NCBI GenBank assembly: GCA_022649165.1
Contig: JALCNR010000014.1
Location: 1-64,000 of the forward strand
From: Actinomyces sp.
GTDB taxonomy: Bacteria; Actinomycetota; Actinomycetes; Actinomycetales; Actinomycetaceae
Direction: 5' to 3'
Length of the DNA stretch: 64,000 nucleotides
Below, piece after piece: positions 61,720-64,000 of this stretch (positions within the stretch are counted from its first letter, which is position 1; the number at the start of each line of letters is the position of its first letter). Made by a program: the position numbers and the translations under genes. The notes below the pieces were generated by a model. It saw nothing but the letters and a program-made list of their open reading frames with translations, did no database searches and was not told the DNA's origin.

Positions 61720-63264
61720 ATGATGATGGAAAACGACGAGGCAGTGCTGCGCGTGCGCGACGTGCGCAAGTCCTTCAATCGAGTCCCCGTTCTCAAGGGC
61801 GTCAGCCTGGATGTCGGACGGGCGCAGGTGCTCGGACTGCTCGGGGCGAACGGCGCGGGGAAGTCCACTCTGATCAAGATCGTCGCGGGCGCCCACTCGG
61901 CGGAGGGAGGCTCGGTCGTCTGCAACGGGCGTGACATCACGAATAGGGGCGTGCGCGCCGCCGAGCGCTCCGGGATCCGCGTGATCCACCAGGAACTCAG
62001 CTTGTTCGAGCCCCTGAGTGTCTATGAGAACGTGTTCAGCGGACATGAGCTGACGTCGCCGAGGACGGTCCCCTACGTCGGGCGGCTCGACAGACAGCAG
62101 ATGATCGCGGAGTCCGACCGCGTCCTCAACCAGCAGATGGGCGTCGGACTGGATGTGACGCGTCCGGTCTCCGCCCTGTCCGTCGGGCAGAAGCAGCTGG
62201 TCGAGATCGCGCGCGCGGTGCACACCAGAGCCGCGCTCGTCATCATGGACGAGCCGACCACCAGCCTCGAGTCCAGGGAGAAGCGCGTCCTCCGCGAGGT
62301 CATCCAGAAACTGACCCGGGAGGGCACGTCGGTCCTGTACATCTCGCACGATCTCGACGAGGTCCTCTCGGTCTGCGATGAGGTCGTCGTGCTCCGCGAC
62401 GGCCGCGTCGTCCTCAACGAGCCGACACGGACGAGTCTCACCGCGCGCGACATCGTCGTCGCGATGACCGGAAAGGAACTGGGGCACCAGTACCCGCCGC
62501 CGGTGCGCGAACTCGGCGGGACCTGTCTGTCGGTCGAGGGCCTCGAGGCCGATGGCCTGGCCGAGCCGATCAGCTTCGACGTCAGGGCCGGGGAGGTCTT
62601 CGGGATCGCCGGGCTGGCCGGATCCGGCAAGAGCGCACTCGTGCGTGCGCTCGCGGGCCTCGAGCCTCCCATGGGCGGTTCGGTGCGCCTCGACGGTGCG
62701 CCCATCGATCCGCGAACGCCCCGACGGGCCATCAGTCGCGGGTTCGTCTTCGTCCCGTCCGACCGGAAACTCGAAGGGGTGTTCCCCATGGAGTCCGCGA
62801 CCTGGAACATGACGATCGGGAGCCTCGCGGATCTCACCAGGCCCCGCGGCGTCGCCATCGACGGCCGGCGTGAGCACGAGGTCTCGACGCGCCTCCAGGA
62901 CCGTTTCAAGATCAGGATCGACGGAGCCGACCAAAGGATCGAGAACCTCAGCGGCGGGAACCAGCAGAAGGTCATCCTGGCGCGCAGCCTCGAGCAGCGC
63001 CCGACCGTCCTCCTCATGGAGGAGCCCACCAGGGGGATCGACGTCGCGGCGAGGCGCGACATCTATGTGCAAATCCGGGAGTTCGCCGCGGAAGGGAACT
63101 GCGTGGTCCTGGTCTCGTCGGATGACGACGAGCTCGCCGGCATGTGTCACGAGGTGCTGGTGATGTACGGCGGACGGGTCCGCGGCCTCCTCGAAGGCGA
63201 CGAGATCACCGTCGAGCAGATGAAGTACCTGATCATGACGGCACCGGAAGCAGAGGTGGCTTGA
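61720..63264 (+). CDS. ribose-type sugar ABC transporter ATP-binding protein, two ABC domains
   Basis: This 514-residue RbsA/MglA-type ATPase has two fused nucleotide-binding domains. Domain 1: Walker A GANGAGKST (about residue 40), signature LSVGQKQLVEIARA, Walker B LVIMDEPTTSLES. Domain 2: GLAGSGKSA, signature LSGGNQQKVILARS. Its Walker B reads VLLMEEPTRGID, so the usual Asp before the catalytic Glu is itself Glu, which may matter little or weaken that site. Three consecutive ATGs start at 61720, with only a weak ribosome-binding site. It lies between binding protein and permease genes. Confidence 0.92.
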   Translation: MMMENDEAVLRVRDVRKSFNRVPVLKGVSLDVGRAQVLGLLGANGAGKSTLIKIVAGAHSAEGGSVVCNGRDITNRGVRAAERSGIRVIHQELSLFEPLSVYENVFSGHELTSPRTVPYVGRLDRQQMIAESDRVLNQQMGVGLDVTRPVSALSVGQKQLVEIARAVHTRAALVIMDEPTTSLESREKRVLREVIQKLTREGTSVLYISHDLDEVLSVCDEVVVLRDGRVVLNEPTRTSLTARDIVVAMTGKELGHQYPPPVRELGGTCLSVEGLEADGLAEPISFDVRAGEVFGIAGLAGSGKSALVRALAGLEPPMGGSVRLDGAPIDPRTPRRAISRGFVFVPSDRKLEGVFPMESATWNMTIGSLADLTRPRGVAIDGRREHEVSTRLQDRFKIRIDGADQRIENLSGGNQQKVILARSLEQRPTVLLMEEPTRGIDVAARRDIYVQIREFAAEGNCVVLVSSDDDELAGMCHEVLVMYGGRVRGLLEGDEITVEQMKYLIMTAPEAEVA

Positions 63265-63268
63265 GACA

Positions 63269-64000
63269 ATGAAGACGACGAATGCCTCTCAGCGGCTGAG
63301 GGGCCTCATCAGGCGCAACATCTCCCTTTTCGGGGTGATTCTCGCTCTTGCGCTCATCATGATCGCGCTGAGCCTGACGACGGGCTCGTTCTTCACGGCG
63401 AGCAACCTCTCGAACATCGCCCGGCAGTCCGTCTGGGTCGGCGTCATGGCCGTCGGGATGGTGTTCGTCCTGGGAACGGAGGGGATCGACCTCAGCGTCG
63501 GCTCGGTCCTCTCCCTCACGGGGGTCGTCGTCGCCGCCCTCATCACCGGCGGGCAGAACATCTTCCTGGCGCTGATCGCCGGTCTCGCGTTCGGGAGCCT
63601 CGTCGGACTGGTCAACGGCCTCCTCATCACCAGTGTCAGGCTCCCGCCCTTCATCGCGACACTCGGGATGATGAGCGTCCTCCAGGGCATCGCCTATGTG
63701 TACACCCAGGGGATCCCGATCTACGGGCTGCAGTACCCGGAGATGCAGATGTGGGCCCAGGGGTTCGTCGGACCGGTCCCGATCCCCGTCCTGATCATGC
63801 TCATCGTGTGGGTGCTGGGCTTCGCGGTCCTCACGAGGACGCCGTACGGCCGGTACGTGCTCTCCGTCGGGAGCAATGAGAACGCGGCCAATCTGGTGGG
63901 GATCTCGGTGAACAGGATCAAGATCTCCGTCTACGTCGTGTCGGGGTTCCTCGCGGCCCTGGCGGGGATCCTCCTGGCCTCCAGAAGCGAGGCAGCGGTG
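63269..64000 (+). CDS. ribose-type sugar ABC transporter permease, 3' end beyond window
   Basis: At least 244 codons of an RbsC/AraH-type permease run off the right edge. Visible are the N-terminal cytosolic segment, about six helices and the family's motifs: GTEGIDLSVGSVLSLTGVV, GLINGLL-like GLVNGLLITSVRLPPFIATLGMMS, and TPYGRYVLSVGSNENAANLVGI, which contacts the ATPase. The ATG at 63269 lies 5 bases after the ATPase stop. Confidence 0.92.
   Translation, partial: MKTTNASQRLRGLIRRNISLFGVILALALIMIALSLTTGSFFTASNLSNIARQSVWVGVMAVGMVFVLGTEGIDLSVGSVLSLTGVVVAALITGGQNIFLALIAGLAFGSLVGLVNGLLITSVRLPPFIATLGMMSVLQGIAYVYTQGIPIYGLQYPEMQMWAQGFVGPVPIPVLIMLIVWVLGFAVLTRTPYGRYVLSVGSNENAANLVGISVNRIKISVYVVSGFLAALAGILLASRSEAAV

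Overview
The window is very GC-rich, densely coded DNA from an actinomycete (Actinomycetota). An Actinomyces/Schaalia-like relative is my best guess. The reasons are the base composition, LAxTG-type sorting signals, ROK/LacI-controlled CUT1 sugar transporters, a PASTA kinase, small families such as DUF3024 and DUF6907, and many genes whose -10 box lies 6-7 nt before the start codon (leaderless mRNAs). I saw no rRNA, tRNA or CRISPR array. All assignments are by reading the sequence; no search was run.

Layout. 1-2.2 kb: end of an integrated element with a large serine integrase and small genes, inserted into an endonuclease III-type glycosylase gene whose 5' stub remains (2176-2322). 2.3-9.4 kb: housekeeping and transport genes (siderophore-interacting reductase with a DtxR-like operator, zinc alcohol dehydrogenase flanked by two clusters of DnaA-box-like sites, acetyltransferase, truncated pentapeptide gene, ClC channel, AzlCD exporter, aldo/keto reductase). 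9.4-10.3 kb: a decayed region with a methyltransferase remnant. 10.3-18.3 kb: mannoside locus A (ROK regulator, GH38 alpha-mannosidase, CUT1 binding protein, two permeases), which looks less GC-rich than its surroundings. 18.7-25.0 kb: class IV aminotransferase, PASTA kinase, DUF3024, a membrane protein and a sortase-anchored esterase. 25.1-33.4 kb: locus B (six-hairpin glycosidase, LacI regulator, CUT1 transporter, GH130, mannose-6-phosphate isomerase). 33.5-40.5 kb: a soluble two-component pair followed by a FixAB / flavoprotein reductase / FixCX operon, with DosR-like inverted repeats between them. 41.3-44.0 kb: a surface-anchored cohesin protein and a secreted amidase carrying a dockerin. 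44.3-49.7 kb: ABC exporter, FMN alpha-hydroxy-acid oxidase, DJ-1/PfpI protein, esterase and a PIN/RHH toxin-antitoxin pair. 49.7-59.8 kb: locus C (ROK regulator divergent from CUT1 transporter, second GH38, GH42-like glycosidase). 59.8-64 kb: DUF6907 protein and a ribose-type ABC transporter cut by the right edge.

How the genes fit together. Loci A, B and C together encode uptake and intracellular dismantling of mannose-containing oligosaccharides: two GH38 alpha-mannosidases, a GH130 enzyme for beta-mannosides and ManA leading to fructose-6-phosphate. Host N-glycans or yeast/plant mannans are plausible sources. None of the three CUT1 systems has its own ATPase, so a shared one must lie elsewhere. 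The Fix operon would pass electrons through an ETF and an ETF:quinone oxidoreductase to or from a soluble FAD reductase of unknown substrate, probably under redox control by the adjacent two-component system. The cohesin/amidase pair is the most unusual item: it looks like a one-enzyme, cellulosome-style cell-surface assembly.
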